Assembly (NCBI GenBank): GCA_016180425.1
Contig: JACPBF010000004.1
Location: 62,001 to 126,000, forward strand
Source of the DNA: Elusimicrobiota bacterium
GTDB lineage: Bacteria > Elusimicrobiota > Elusimicrobia > 2-02-FULL-39-32
Direction: 5' to 3'
DNA: 64,000 nucleotides
Shown here: in pieces, positions 26,349-33,853 of the stretch
Layout of the letters: each line of letters begins with the position of its first letter
How positions within the stretch are numbered: position 1 is the stretch's first letter
Notes under the pieces: generated by a model
Database searches by the model: none
The model's input: only the letters and a program-made list of their open reading frames with translations
What the model was told of the DNA's origin: nothing
Translations under genes and position numbers: made by a program

Positions 26349-28409
26349 GTGCAATCAAGAACTCTTTTAATTTTTTGTTTAGCGTTTTTTTTCTTGACAT
26401 TTGGGTTTGCACTGACAACTTCCTTTATTCAATGGGTTCCGCTAGCCCATGATTTTTTCTTTACCTATCATCCACAAAACCATTTGATTTCAGAACTTCT
26501 GGAAAAGGGTGTTTTCCCTTTATGGAATCCCTATCTACATTGTGGAACACCGCTTTTGGCAAATTTAAGAGAAGCAATTTTTTATCCGCCATCTCTTTTC
26601 TTTCGTTTTTTTGAAATACCTCTTGCTTATCAGATATTTCTTTTTTTTCACTATTATTTATGCGGTATTTTTTCTTATTTTTTTGCTCAAGCCTATGGTT
26701 TTAGACGTTTATCCTCCATTCTTTTTTCAACAATATTCACTTTCAATGGTTTTTTGTTTCTGCATAGCGCTTACTTTAATCAATTTGCTGGTATTATTTG
26801 GTTGCCCGCATTGCTTATTTTCTTTCAAAGGGATTTCATAAATTCATATTGTGCGATCCTACTCATTAGCATTTCATTAGCTATTCAATTTTTTTCTGGG
26901 AATCCTTTTTTTGTATATCTCACCTTACTTTTTGTTTTTTTATTTGATTTGGTTCTTGAATTTTTGAATCAAAGTAAATTAAATGAATCTTTTTTTTTAA
27001 AACCATTGAAGCGTTGGTTGTCAATAATTATTCTGTTTCTTTTCCTTTCTGCCGTGCAGCTATTTCCTTTTTGTGAATTGGTTCGATTTTCCACCCGTCA
27101 AGGAGGCATGATTTTTGCTTCTTCGATGTTGTTTTCAGAACCGCCCAAACAATTCATTAGATTTTTATTGAGTCCCTTGTGGAGTTGGCAAAATTTTCCA
27201 ATCGAAGGGGATCTTACTATTACAGGATTTTATATTGGCATTTTTTCTCTAGCTCTCTCGCTATTTGGTTTTAAATATTTTAGAAAAGAGCTTAGATATT
27301 TTTTTAGTTTTGTTCTTTTAATTTCAATTTATCTTTCTTTTGGAATTTACGCTCCTGGAAATTACTATTTATGGGCATGGATACCAGGTCTTAAATTTTT
27401 ACGTTTTCCTTCTCAATGGCTATTTGTTGCCATTTTTTGTTTCGCAGTTTTTTCAGCGCGCGGCTTACAAATACTTAAAAATAATAAAATTAAATGGGCA
27501 GTGACTTTTTTAATTCTTATAGAACTTTTTTTATTTGCGCATAAGAATCCCTTTGGTTTTGTCAAACGGGATTTTTTTCATTTAAGACCCAGTTTAATTC
27601 ATGAGATTCGAAATCAGATAAAAGTTTTTGGAAGAATTAATCATCAAAAAGAGGGATTTGGTTTAGGTAAGGAAAAACTTGAAACCCAAAATGATTGGCT
27701 TTATGCAAAATCTGTCATGTTGCCAAATTTGTCTGTCCCTTACCATATTCCTTCAACTCAAGGGTATGCTGTAGCAGAAACAATTTGGAAGTATCAACTT
27801 TTCGACACGCTATCTGATTCGCAAGATTTAGTTCGATTATGGAATATTATTTCCGCCTCCGCCTTTCAGATGTTTTATCGCAAGGAAAAAGATCGAAGTC
27901 TTGCTTCTTACTTAAATCAAAAAGTTTTACCCTATGCAAGTAGTTTTAATAAAGCAAGTTTTTATGATTCTGATGAATTTTTACTTCGCAGAATTATAGA
28001 TAAAAAATTTAACCCTTATTCGGAAATCCTTATAAGCGGTAAATCTAATTTAATAACAGAAAAAGAAATTTCTTTTCGTGGAATAGAAGATCAACCCATG
28101 CTCCTAAATACAATTTTTAAATCTATTAATAAAAGAGAGTTTAAACTCCCTCCTACTTTTAATGGACAATGGCTTTATTTGGCTGAGTGTTTTTATCCGG
28201 GATGGAAAATATATATGGATGGGCTTAAAAAAAATCCATTTCGCGCTAATTTTGCTTTTATGGCAGTAGGCATAGATAAGAATGTAAAAGATATTACTTT
28301 TTTATATCTGCCTTTTTCTTTTATAATGGGTTTAGTTTTAACGCTTTTAAGTCTATTCACAGCCGCATCAATTTTTTTTATTAAACTTAAAAAAAGATAT
28401 GAGAGTTAA
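26349..28409 (+). CDS. YfhO-family multispanning membrane protein
   Basis: The 686-residue protein has about 12 hydrophobic segments, mainly in residues 1-400 plus one at the C-terminus. The YfhO-type start is clear: WVPLAHDFFFTYHPQNHLISELLEKGVFPLWNPYLHCGTPLLAN. The extracytoplasmic C-terminal domain contains WLYLAECFYPGWKIYMDGLKKNPFRANFAFMAVGI, also typical of the family. YfhO-like proteins resemble glycosyltransferase-C enzymes and act in cell-wall or lipoteichoic-acid glycosylation in Firmicutes; the acceptor here is unknown. The start is GTG at 26349. Its end overlaps rsmA by 11 bases, starting a yfhO-rsmA-hemD-suhB run. Confidence 0.85.
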   Translation: MQSRTLLIFCLAFFFLTFGFALTTSFIQWVPLAHDFFFTYHPQNHLISELLEKGVFPLWNPYLHCGTPLLANLREAIFYPPSLFFRFFEIPLAYQIFLFFHYYLCGIFSYFFAQAYGFRRLSSILFSTIFTFNGFLFLHSAYFNQFAGIIWLPALLIFFQRDFINSYCAILLISISLAIQFFSGNPFFVYLTLLFVFLFDLVLEFLNQSKLNESFFLKPLKRWLSIIILFLFLSAVQLFPFCELVRFSTRQGGMIFASSMLFSEPPKQFIRFLLSPLWSWQNFPIEGDLTITGFYIGIFSLALSLFGFKYFRKELRYFFSFVLLISIYLSFGIYAPGNYYLWAWIPGLKFLRFPSQWLFVAIFCFAVFSARGLQILKNNKIKWAVTFLILIELFLFAHKNPFGFVKRDFFHLRPSLIHEIRNQIKVFGRINHQKEGFGLGKEKLETQNDWLYAKSVMLPNLSVPYHIPSTQGYAVAETIWKYQLFDTLSDSQDLVRLWNIISASAFQMFYRKEKDRSLASYLNQKVLPYASSFNKASFYDSDEFLLRRIIDKKFNPYSEILISGKSNLITEKEISFRGIEDQPMLLNTIFKSINKREFKLPPTFNGQWLYLAECFYPGWKIYMDGLKKNPFRANFAFMAVGIDKNVKDITFLYLPFSFIMGLVLTLLSLFTAASIFFIKLKKRYES

Positions 28410-29205
28410 ATTAAGTCAAAATTTTTTAAAGGATAGAGGGATAGCAGCGCAATCTGTTGAGGGTCTTAAAATTACAAAAAACGATATTGTTTTGGAGATT
28501 GGTCCGGGCAAAGGAATTTTAACTCGGCTTTTATTGGAACAAGCAAAAGAGGTGATTGCTGTAGAAATTGATCCAAACCTACATTGTTTTTTACAGCATG
28601 AATTAAAATCTTATAAAAATTTAATCCTTTTACAAGGGGATTTTTTAGAACTTCCTTGGAGTAAAATAGTTTCTAATCAGTCAAAAGTTAAAATCATAGG
28701 AAATCTTCCTTATGCCGTGGTTTCCCCAATTTTGCAAAAAATTTTGGCGTGGGATCATTGGACCACTCTCGTGGTGATGGTGCAGAAAGAAGTAGGAGAG
28801 CGCATACTCTCTCAGAGCGGATCAAAAAAATATGGTATTCTTTCCATTAGCGTGCAGACTAAAGCCTATGCGGAGAAACTCTTTAGCGTTTCAAAAAACT
28901 GTTTTAAGCCTGTGCCTCAGGTGGAATCCAGCATATTACGTTTTTTTCCTTTGAAACATCCTTTGATCGAAAAAAAAGATGAGGAACATTTTTTTAAAGT
29001 GGTGCGCGCTGCTTTTATGCACAGACGAAAAACGATCCTGAACTCATTAAAAAATTCTCTTAACTGTTCCGCAGAGATTCTTAAATCTGTTTTGGTTCAA
29101 TCTCAAATTTTTTCTGAACGCAGGGCTGAGACTTTGTCTTTGGAAGAATTTAAAAATCTATCCTTGATTTTGCAATCAACACCGCATTATGAAAATTCGA
29201 AATAA
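28399..29205 (+). CDS. rsmA: 16S rRNA dimethyladenosine transferase
   Basis: RsmA (KsgA) dimethylates two adjacent adenines near the 3' end of 16S rRNA during 30S maturation. Motifs visible are LSQNFLKD, the SAM-binding DIVLEIGPGKGILTRLLL and VIAVEID, and the catalytic NLPYAVVSPIL (NxPY). The C-terminal domain includes FFKVVRAAFMHRRKTILNSLKN. It overlaps yfhO at its start and hemD by 17 bases at its end. Confidence 0.95.
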   Translation: MRVKLSQNFLKDRGIAAQSVEGLKITKNDIVLEIGPGKGILTRLLLEQAKEVIAVEIDPNLHCFLQHELKSYKNLILLQGDFLELPWSKIVSNQSKVKIIGNLPYAVVSPILQKILAWDHWTTLVVMVQKEVGERILSQSGSKKYGILSISVQTKAYAEKLFSVSKNCFKPVPQVESSILRFFPLKHPLIEKKDEEHFFKVVRAAFMHRRKTILNSLKNSLNCSAEILKSVLVQSQIFSERRAETLSLEEFKNLSLILQSTPHYENSK

Positions 29206-29983
29206 AACGCTTTTTGGAAAAAATATTGTAGTGACTCGCGCCAAACATCAGGCTTCGGATTTTGCAAAAATTCTTAAGTCCCATGGAGCAAATGTGCTTT
29301 TGTGTCCAACTATTAAAATTTTGTCTCCATTAGATTTTAAGCCTTTAGACAAAGCGATTAAAACATTGTCTATTTATGATTGGCTTATTTTTACAAGCGT
29401 AAACGGGGTTGAAAAGTTTATGGAAAGGGCTAGTAAAATCTATAAAAATTTTATTTGTCCAACTTCCTTAAAGACTTGCGCTATTGGGCCTTTGACAAAA
29501 CAAAAGATGATTTTCTTTGGATTCCCAGTCACCTTGGTCTCAAAGGAGTATGTGGCAGAGTCTATTTTAGAGGCATTGCCTGAAGTAAAGAATAAGAGAA
29601 TTCTCATCCCTCGAGCGCAAAGCGCCAGAGATCTTTTACCTAAAGAGTTGAAAAAAAAAGGAGCGACTGTGGATGTGGTGGAAACCTATAGAACGATTAT
29701 AGATGGATCGAATTTTTCGGAATTGCTTAATTGGCTGGGAAAGAATATGATTGATTGCATAACTTTTACTTCTTCTTCCACAGTTAAGAATTTTTTTTCT
29801 CTTCTAACTAGGCGGCAGAAAAATAAAATATTAGGCAATAAAAATATTTTTTCAGCTTCCATTGGGCCAATTACCACAGAAACTTTAAAAGAGGTTGGTT
29901 GGGATCCAAAAATTATTGCTAAAAAACCAACCACAAAACATTTAGCCGGAGCCATTATAAAATTTTATAAAAATGAACATTAA
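29189..29983 (+). CDS. hemD: uroporphyrinogen-III synthase
   Basis: HemD closes and inverts the D ring of hydroxymethylbilane in tetrapyrrole biosynthesis. The sequence is divergent, as usual for the family, but keeps VVTRAKHQASDFAKILKSHGANVLLCPTIKI, DWLIFTSVNGVEKFMERA, KTCAIGPLTKQ, ILIPRAQSARDLLPKELKKKGATVDVVETYRT, DCITFTSSSTVKNF and ASIGPITTETLKEVG in the proper order. The 264-residue length fits. No other heme genes are in view. It overlaps suhB by 11 bases. Confidence 0.9.
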   Translation: MKIRNKTLFGKNIVVTRAKHQASDFAKILKSHGANVLLCPTIKILSPLDFKPLDKAIKTLSIYDWLIFTSVNGVEKFMERASKIYKNFICPTSLKTCAIGPLTKQKMIFFGFPVTLVSKEYVAESILEALPEVKNKRILIPRAQSARDLLPKELKKKGATVDVVETYRTIIDGSNFSELLNWLGKNMIDCITFTSSSTVKNFFSLLTRRQKNKILGNKNIFSASIGPITTETLKEVGWDPKIIAKKPTTKHLAGAIIKFYKNEH

Positions 29984-30791
29984 TTCAGTAACCAATAAAA
30001 AATTGCTGAGAGAGGTTTTGTTTTTGTGTTTAAAGGAAAGCGGGAAAATTTTGCGCCAAGGCTTTGGCGCAAAATTAAAAATCAGTAAAAAAGGTCCTGT
30101 GAATTTAGTGACAGATATTGACATAGCGAGTGAGAGAAAAATAGTTTCCATTATTAAGGAGAAATTTCCTGACCATAGGATTTTAACAGAAGAATCTAAT
30201 CCTTATGAATCTCCCTCGAAATTTCGTTGGATTATTGATCCGTTGGATGGAACCACAAATTACGCCCATCAAATTTCTTTAGCTTGTATTTCTATTGCTT
30301 TAGAGTTAAATGGAAAACTTCTTCTTGGAGGAATTTATAATCCTTTGCAAAACGAATTATTTTTTGCTGAAAAAGGAAAAGGCGCTTTTCTAAATGGAAA
30401 ACGCATTCAAATTTCTAAAACAACGAAGCTTCAAGAAAGTTTAATGGTTACAGGTTTCCCTTATGACAGGTTAGAAAAAGCTGAATTCTATCTTAAATTT
30501 TTTAAAGGCATGATGGTTCGCTGTCAAGGGGTGCGGAGGTTAGGAGCTGCCGCAATTGATTTAGCTTATGTGGCTTGCGGACGTTTTGACGCATTCTGGG
30601 AATTTAATCTTAAACCCTGGGATGTGGCTGCCGGTATTTTAATTGTGGAAGAAGCAGGCGGAAAAATTTCTGATTTCAAAGGTCTGAGCGCTATCCTAGA
30701 TTCACCTTTTCAAATCCTTGCCTCTAATGGAAAAGTGCATTCACAGATTGTAACTGCTTTTAGACCGATACTTAAGTTGACAAAAAAGTAG
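29973..30791 (+). CDS. suhB: inositol monophosphatase-family phosphatase
   Basis: This metal-dependent phosphatase has LVTDIDIASERKIVSIIKEKFPDHRILTEE, the core motif WIIDPLDGTTNYAHQ, and the second signature WDVAAGILIVEEAGGKISDFKG. It is 272 residues. Likely substrates are myo-inositol-1-phosphate or related sugar phosphates; SuhB also influences ribosome maturation in E. coli, which would fit the neighbouring rsmA. The exact substrate is not determined by the sequence. Confidence 0.92.
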   Translation: MNINSVTNKKLLREVLFLCLKESGKILRQGFGAKLKISKKGPVNLVTDIDIASERKIVSIIKEKFPDHRILTEESNPYESPSKFRWIIDPLDGTTNYAHQISLACISIALELNGKLLLGGIYNPLQNELFFAEKGKGAFLNGKRIQISKTTKLQESLMVTGFPYDRLEKAEFYLKFFKGMMVRCQGVRRLGAAAIDLAYVACGRFDAFWEFNLKPWDVAAGILIVEEAGGKISDFKGLSAILDSPFQILASNGKVHSQIVTAFRPILKLTKK

Positions 30792-30803
30792 GATATTTAT
30801 AAT
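30777..30803 (+). promoter_or_regulatory. possible promoter for the PuuD-like gene
   Basis: TTGACA (30777-30782) and TATAAT (30798-30803) are perfect hexamers, but only 15 bases lie between them, shorter than optimal. A strong AAGGAGGG Shine-Dalgarno follows before the ATG at 30844. Confidence 0.4.
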
Positions 30804-30843
30804 ATTCTTAAACAGTTTTAATTTTAGATTTTAAGGAGGGTTT

Positions 30844-31542
30844 ATGGATTTTTCAATTTTAACGCCAAAAGTAGTGTTTGAGTTTTTTCTGCGCGTTACG
30901 CATTTTTTAGCTGGCATTACCTGGATTGGATTTTTATATTGGTTTAATCTGGTCAATGTGAATTTTCAAAAAACTTTAGAAGCGGATGTAAAACCTAAAG
31001 TAAATCCAAAACTTATTCCTCCTACTCTTTGGTTCTTTCGCTGGGGCGCTGTGGTAACGGTACTTTCTGGTTTTCTTTATTATGTAAGTATATTGCATGG
31101 GGAGCCGGACTCTGGCGCATGGACTCCTTTAATGACATGGATTCTTGTCATAGGCATTACTTACGCGATTATTTATAACGTAATTCGACCAGAAGGGATA
31201 TTGAATAATGGAAGGATTTTAGCTGGGATTATTTCAGTTATAGTTATTTTAATGGCAGTTGTATTATTTGTTCTTTATCGTCGTCAAGGCGTAATAACTA
31301 ATCCTGCTTATGCGATTGGGGTTGGGGGTGGACTCGGGGTTATTATGCTTTTAAATGTTTGGGGCATTATTTGGCCTGCGCAGAAAAGAGTATTAGGCTT
31401 GGTGCCGGTTCAAGAGGGAGTGGAGAAGACAGAATTAGCCAGAAGAGCATTTCTTGCTTCTAGAGTGAATACATGGCTTTCAATCCCCATGCTAATCTTT
31501 ATGGCTGGTTCAACCCACTTACCTTTAATTCGGTGGTATTAA
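30844..31542 (+). CDS. PuuD-like (urate hydroxylase N-terminal type) membrane protein
   Basis: The 232-residue protein has about six or seven membrane segments. The first, VVFEFFLRVTHFLAGITWIGFLYWFNLVNVNFQKTL, matches the N-terminal membrane domain of bacterial urate hydroxylase PuuD. PuuD itself ends in a cytochrome c domain, which is missing here; no CxxCH is present. It may be a relative with a different job, such as a quinone- or heme-linked redox protein. Databases often name such proteins urate oxidase without proof. An AAGGAGGG Shine-Dalgarno fixes the ATG start. A Rieske protein follows after a hairpin. Confidence 0.7.
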   Translation: MDFSILTPKVVFEFFLRVTHFLAGITWIGFLYWFNLVNVNFQKTLEADVKPKVNPKLIPPTLWFFRWGAVVTVLSGFLYYVSILHGEPDSGAWTPLMTWILVIGITYAIIYNVIRPEGILNNGRILAGIISVIVILMAVVLFVLYRRQGVITNPAYAIGVGGGLGVIMLLNVWGIIWPAQKRVLGLVPVQEGVEKTELARRAFLASRVNTWLSIPMLIFMAGSTHLPLIRWY

Positions 31543-31582
31543 ACCAGAATATTTGAAGTTTTTAGTTAACTAGCAGTTTATA

Positions 31583-31662
31583 AATTCCCCTAATCATTTA
31601 TAAAAATATCCAACTTCATTATGATTAGGGGAATTCCATTTCCTAATGCATAATCTTGGTTA
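31583..31662. repeat. 15-bp perfect stem hairpin plus degenerate intergenic repeat
   Basis: AATTCCCCTAATCAT (31583-31597) and ATGATTAGGGGAATT (31621-31635) are exact inverted copies around 23 bases. The flank ATTCCATTTCCTAATGCATA and then TTGGTTAAA resembles the right arm of the palindrome at 61023-61190. There is no T-run, so termination would be inefficient. Confidence 0.6.
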
Positions 31663-31669
31663 AAATTAC

Positions 31670-32011
31670 ATGAAAACTATTTTTGTTGGCAGAGAAGATG
31701 AAATTTTACCTTTTCAATCTAAAAAAATTGTTCTTAAAAAAGGCGCAATTAATCTGGAAGGGTTTATCATAAATTATAAAGGTAAATTTTTTGGATATGT
31801 AAATCGCTGTTCTCATATCTCTTTAGCCTTAGATTGGGGGGATAATGATTTTTTTAGTGAGGATAAAAAATTTCTGCTTTGTAAAAATCATGGAGCCCTT
31901 TACGATCCTGAAACTGGGTACTGTGTGGCAGGCCCTTGCGCTGGGGACTCTTTAGAACAGTTGTCTTTAAAGATAGAAAAAGGGAAACTCTATTGCTCTT
32001 TACTTCAATAG
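31670..32011 (+). CDS. Rieske-type [2Fe-2S] ferredoxin-like protein
   Basis: This 113-residue soluble protein carries both Rieske ligand pairs: CSH within YVNRCSHISLALDW and CKNH within LLCKNHGALYDPETGYCVAGPC. That is the C-x-H / C-x2-H pattern of one [2Fe-2S] cluster. No signal peptide or membrane anchor is visible, so it is probably a cytoplasmic electron carrier like the ferredoxin components of oxygenases or NirD-type subunits. It follows the PuuD-like gene, but the two need not act together. Confidence 0.88.
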   Translation: MKTIFVGREDEILPFQSKKIVLKKGAINLEGFIINYKGKFFGYVNRCSHISLALDWGDNDFFSEDKKFLLCKNHGALYDPETGYCVAGPCAGDSLEQLSLKIEKGKLYCSLLQ

Positions 32012-32023
32012 TCTTTTAAAAGT

Positions 32024-32308
32024 TTATTCGCTCACCTTTACGATTAATCCTATATCTTCTAAAACGCCAGCAACAGCTTCGCAGCGTTCCCTTGGCCCAG
32101 TATAAACCACAGCGCTTCCTTTAGTGTGAACTATCCAAGAATATTCTCTTGCCTGGGCGAGCGAGCAATGGATCGCTTTTAGCAGTTGTCTCTCTACCTC
32201 ATCAAAGGAATGGCAATTGCAGTTAAAAAGAATAGTTTTAGAGAGAAATCCTTTGTGGGTTGTATCTATGGGTTGGTCAGACTTTTTGATTGCTGTAGCG
32301 CTAGGCAT
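32024..32308 (-). CDS. ClpS-like adaptor protein with altered degron pocket
   Basis: The 94-residue protein has the ClpS-type fold signature SKTILFNCNCHSFDEVERQLLKAIHCSLAQAREYSWIVHTKGSAVVYTGPRERCEAVAGVLEDIGLIVKV. ClpS delivers N-degron substrates to ClpAP. The usual NDD segment whose acidic residues bind the substrate amino group reads NCNC here, so normal N-end-rule recognition may be lost. It converges with the Rieske gene and lies 27 bases downstream of rpsI. No clp gene is in the window. Confidence 0.78.
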   Translation of the reverse strand: MPSATAIKKSDQPIDTTHKGFLSKTILFNCNCHSFDEVERQLLKAIHCSLAQAREYSWIVHTKGSAVVYTGPRERCEAVAGVLEDIGLIVKVSE

Positions 32309-32335
32309 AAAAGTGAATCAGCAAGTAGTTGCTGA

Positions 32336-32791
32336 TTATCGTTTGGAGTATTGGAATCTTTTTCTTGCTTTTGGCTGACCAGATTTCTTTCTTTCCACTG
32401 CGCGTGGATCACGGGTAAGATAACCTTCTTTTCTTAAAATTGTTTTAATTTTTGGATCAAATTGAACTAAGGCTCGGGCAATGCCGTAGCGGATAGCTTC
32501 TGACTGGCCAGTAATCCCTCCGCCAGTTACTTTTACGTTAAAATCAAAATTAGATGCATTTTTAACCAGTTGGTAAGATTGGGTGGCAACTAAAGCCTGT
32601 TTTTGATTGCCTCTAAAATATTCCTGCACAGACTGACCATTAATTTTTATTTTTCCGCTGTTATTGCTAGCAACCATTTGTATTTGAGCTATGGCGGATT
32701 TTCTTCTGCCAGTTGCCCAAATCATCTTTTTATTGGATGATGATCCTTTTATAACAGCTTTAGGTTGTTCTAGGTTTGTTTCAGGTTCCAT
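32336..32791 (-). CDS. rpsI: 30S ribosomal protein S9
   Basis: S9 is a 30S head protein whose C-terminal tail reaches the P-site tRNA. ATGRRKSAIAQI, the central GGGITGQSEAIRYGIARALV, LRKEGYLTRDPRAVERKK and the C-terminal RKRFQYSKR are all present. The first 24 residues form a short extension not in E. coli S9. The start codon shares its A with the stop of rplM (TAATG), the standard rplM-rpsI pairing. Confidence 0.97.
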   Translation of the reverse strand: MEPETNLEQPKAVIKGSSSNKKMIWATGRRKSAIAQIQMVASNNSGKIKINGQSVQEYFRGNQKQALVATQSYQLVKNASNFDFNVKVTGGGITGQSEAIRYGIARALVQFDPKIKTILRKEGYLTRDPRAVERKKSGQPKARKRFQYSKR

Positions 32792-33249
32792 TATGAGATT
32801 ACTTCCAATTTAACTGGATTTTGCACTGCGTGGGGATGCGTAGAGCCTTTGTACATTTTTAATCTTAATATTTGTCTGGAAGACATTTTGTTTTTGGGAA
32901 GCATTCTTTTTACTGATAAATAGAGCATTCTCTCTGGTTTTTCTTTTATTAATTCCTGATAAGGTGTTATTCGCGCGCCGCCAGGATATTGTGTGTGATG
33001 AAAAAAATGTTTTTGTCCTACTTTGTTTCCTGTTAGGCGAAGTTTATCCACATTGACTACTATCACAAAATTTCCCAGATCTTGCGAAGTGGTATAAGTT
33101 GGTTTATTTTTACCCATGAGCAGCATGGCAATAGATGTGGATAGTCTGCCCAATACCTGATCCTTGCCATCCACTACATACCAGCTTCGAGCATGGGGAT
33201 TTGTTTTGCAGAAAGTGCTTTTTGAACTTGTAACTGTTTCTAAAACCAT
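32791..33249 (-). CDS. rplM: 50S ribosomal protein L13
   Basis: L13 is an early-assembling 50S protein. Motifs include RSWYVVDGKDQVLGRLSTSIAMLLMGKNKPTYT, VIVVNVDKLRLTGNKVGQK, KMYKGSTHPHAVQNP and the RMLPKNKMSSRQILRLKMYKG segment. The protein is 152 residues with a short N-terminal extension. It is followed directly by rpsI. A 38-base gap separates it from the upstream cyclic-nucleotide-binding gene. Confidence 0.97.
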   Translation of the reverse strand: MVLETVTSSKSTFCKTNPHARSWYVVDGKDQVLGRLSTSIAMLLMGKNKPTYTTSQDLGNFVIVVNVDKLRLTGNKVGQKHFFHHTQYPGGARITPYQELIKEKPERMLYLSVKRMLPKNKMSSRQILRLKMYKGSTHPHAVQNPVKLEVIS

Positions 33250-33287
33250 CTAATAAATATACTAAAATTTCTTTTATTCTGTCAAAC

Positions 33288-33746
33288 TTACCGGGGCTCA
33301 CTCGATTCTGTTAAGGTAGGGACAAGTGGTTGGTCAATCGCTTGACGCAGCCTTGCGGTAAGCACTTGAAATAGTTCAAAGGCAATCGCAGGCTGTTCTA
33401 GGATTAATTCCCTAAAATCATCTCTGGTAATTTTAAGAAAAGCGCAATTTGTCTCTGCAATGATTGTGGCAGAACGTTTATCTTCATCTAAAATAGCCAT
33501 TTCTCCAAAACATTCTGGGGTTATAAGCACTGCAATGGTGCGGCCATCTGGCGCCACCACCTTAACTTCTCCTTGCATAATCAGGTAAAGAGCATCTCCT
33601 TCATCCCCTGCTTTAAAGATGGTGGCGCCTTGCTGAATTTGGATTTCTTCACTGATCGAAGCAATGTGACTTAATTCATCTCTAAGAATATGTTGGAAGA
33701 GTTGCACTTGTCTTAAAAAAATAATTTTTTCAATAGTTGTGATCAT
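33288..33746 (-). CDS. stand-alone cyclic-nucleotide-binding domain protein
   Basis: The 152-residue protein is a single CRP-type sensor domain: FQHILRDELSHIASISEEIQIQQGATIFKAGDEGDALYLIMQGEVKVV, then the phosphate-binding cassette CFGEMAILDEDKRSATIIAETNCAFLKI. The helix-turn-helix of CRP is absent. It lies 107 bases downstream of the transporter-HEAT fusion on the same strand. In several bacteria such HEAT-repeat transporters carry a fused cyclic-nucleotide domain, so this may be the separated sensor for that protein. Ligand (cAMP, cGMP or other) is unknown. Confidence 0.8.
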   Translation of the reverse strand: MITTIEKIIFLRQVQLFQHILRDELSHIASISEEIQIQQGATIFKAGDEGDALYLIMQGEVKVVAPDGRTIAVLITPECFGEMAILDEDKRSATIIAETNCAFLKITRDDFRELILEQPAIAFELFQVLTARLRQAIDQPLVPTLTESSEPR

Positions 33747-33853
33747 TAAATTTCATTATAACACTCTGCTTTTGGCAGTTCAATTGCGCTTAGATATTTG
33801 TTTTTAGGTATGCTCTCTTGGAATAATTTAAAGTTAGTCAAAATTCTGATACA

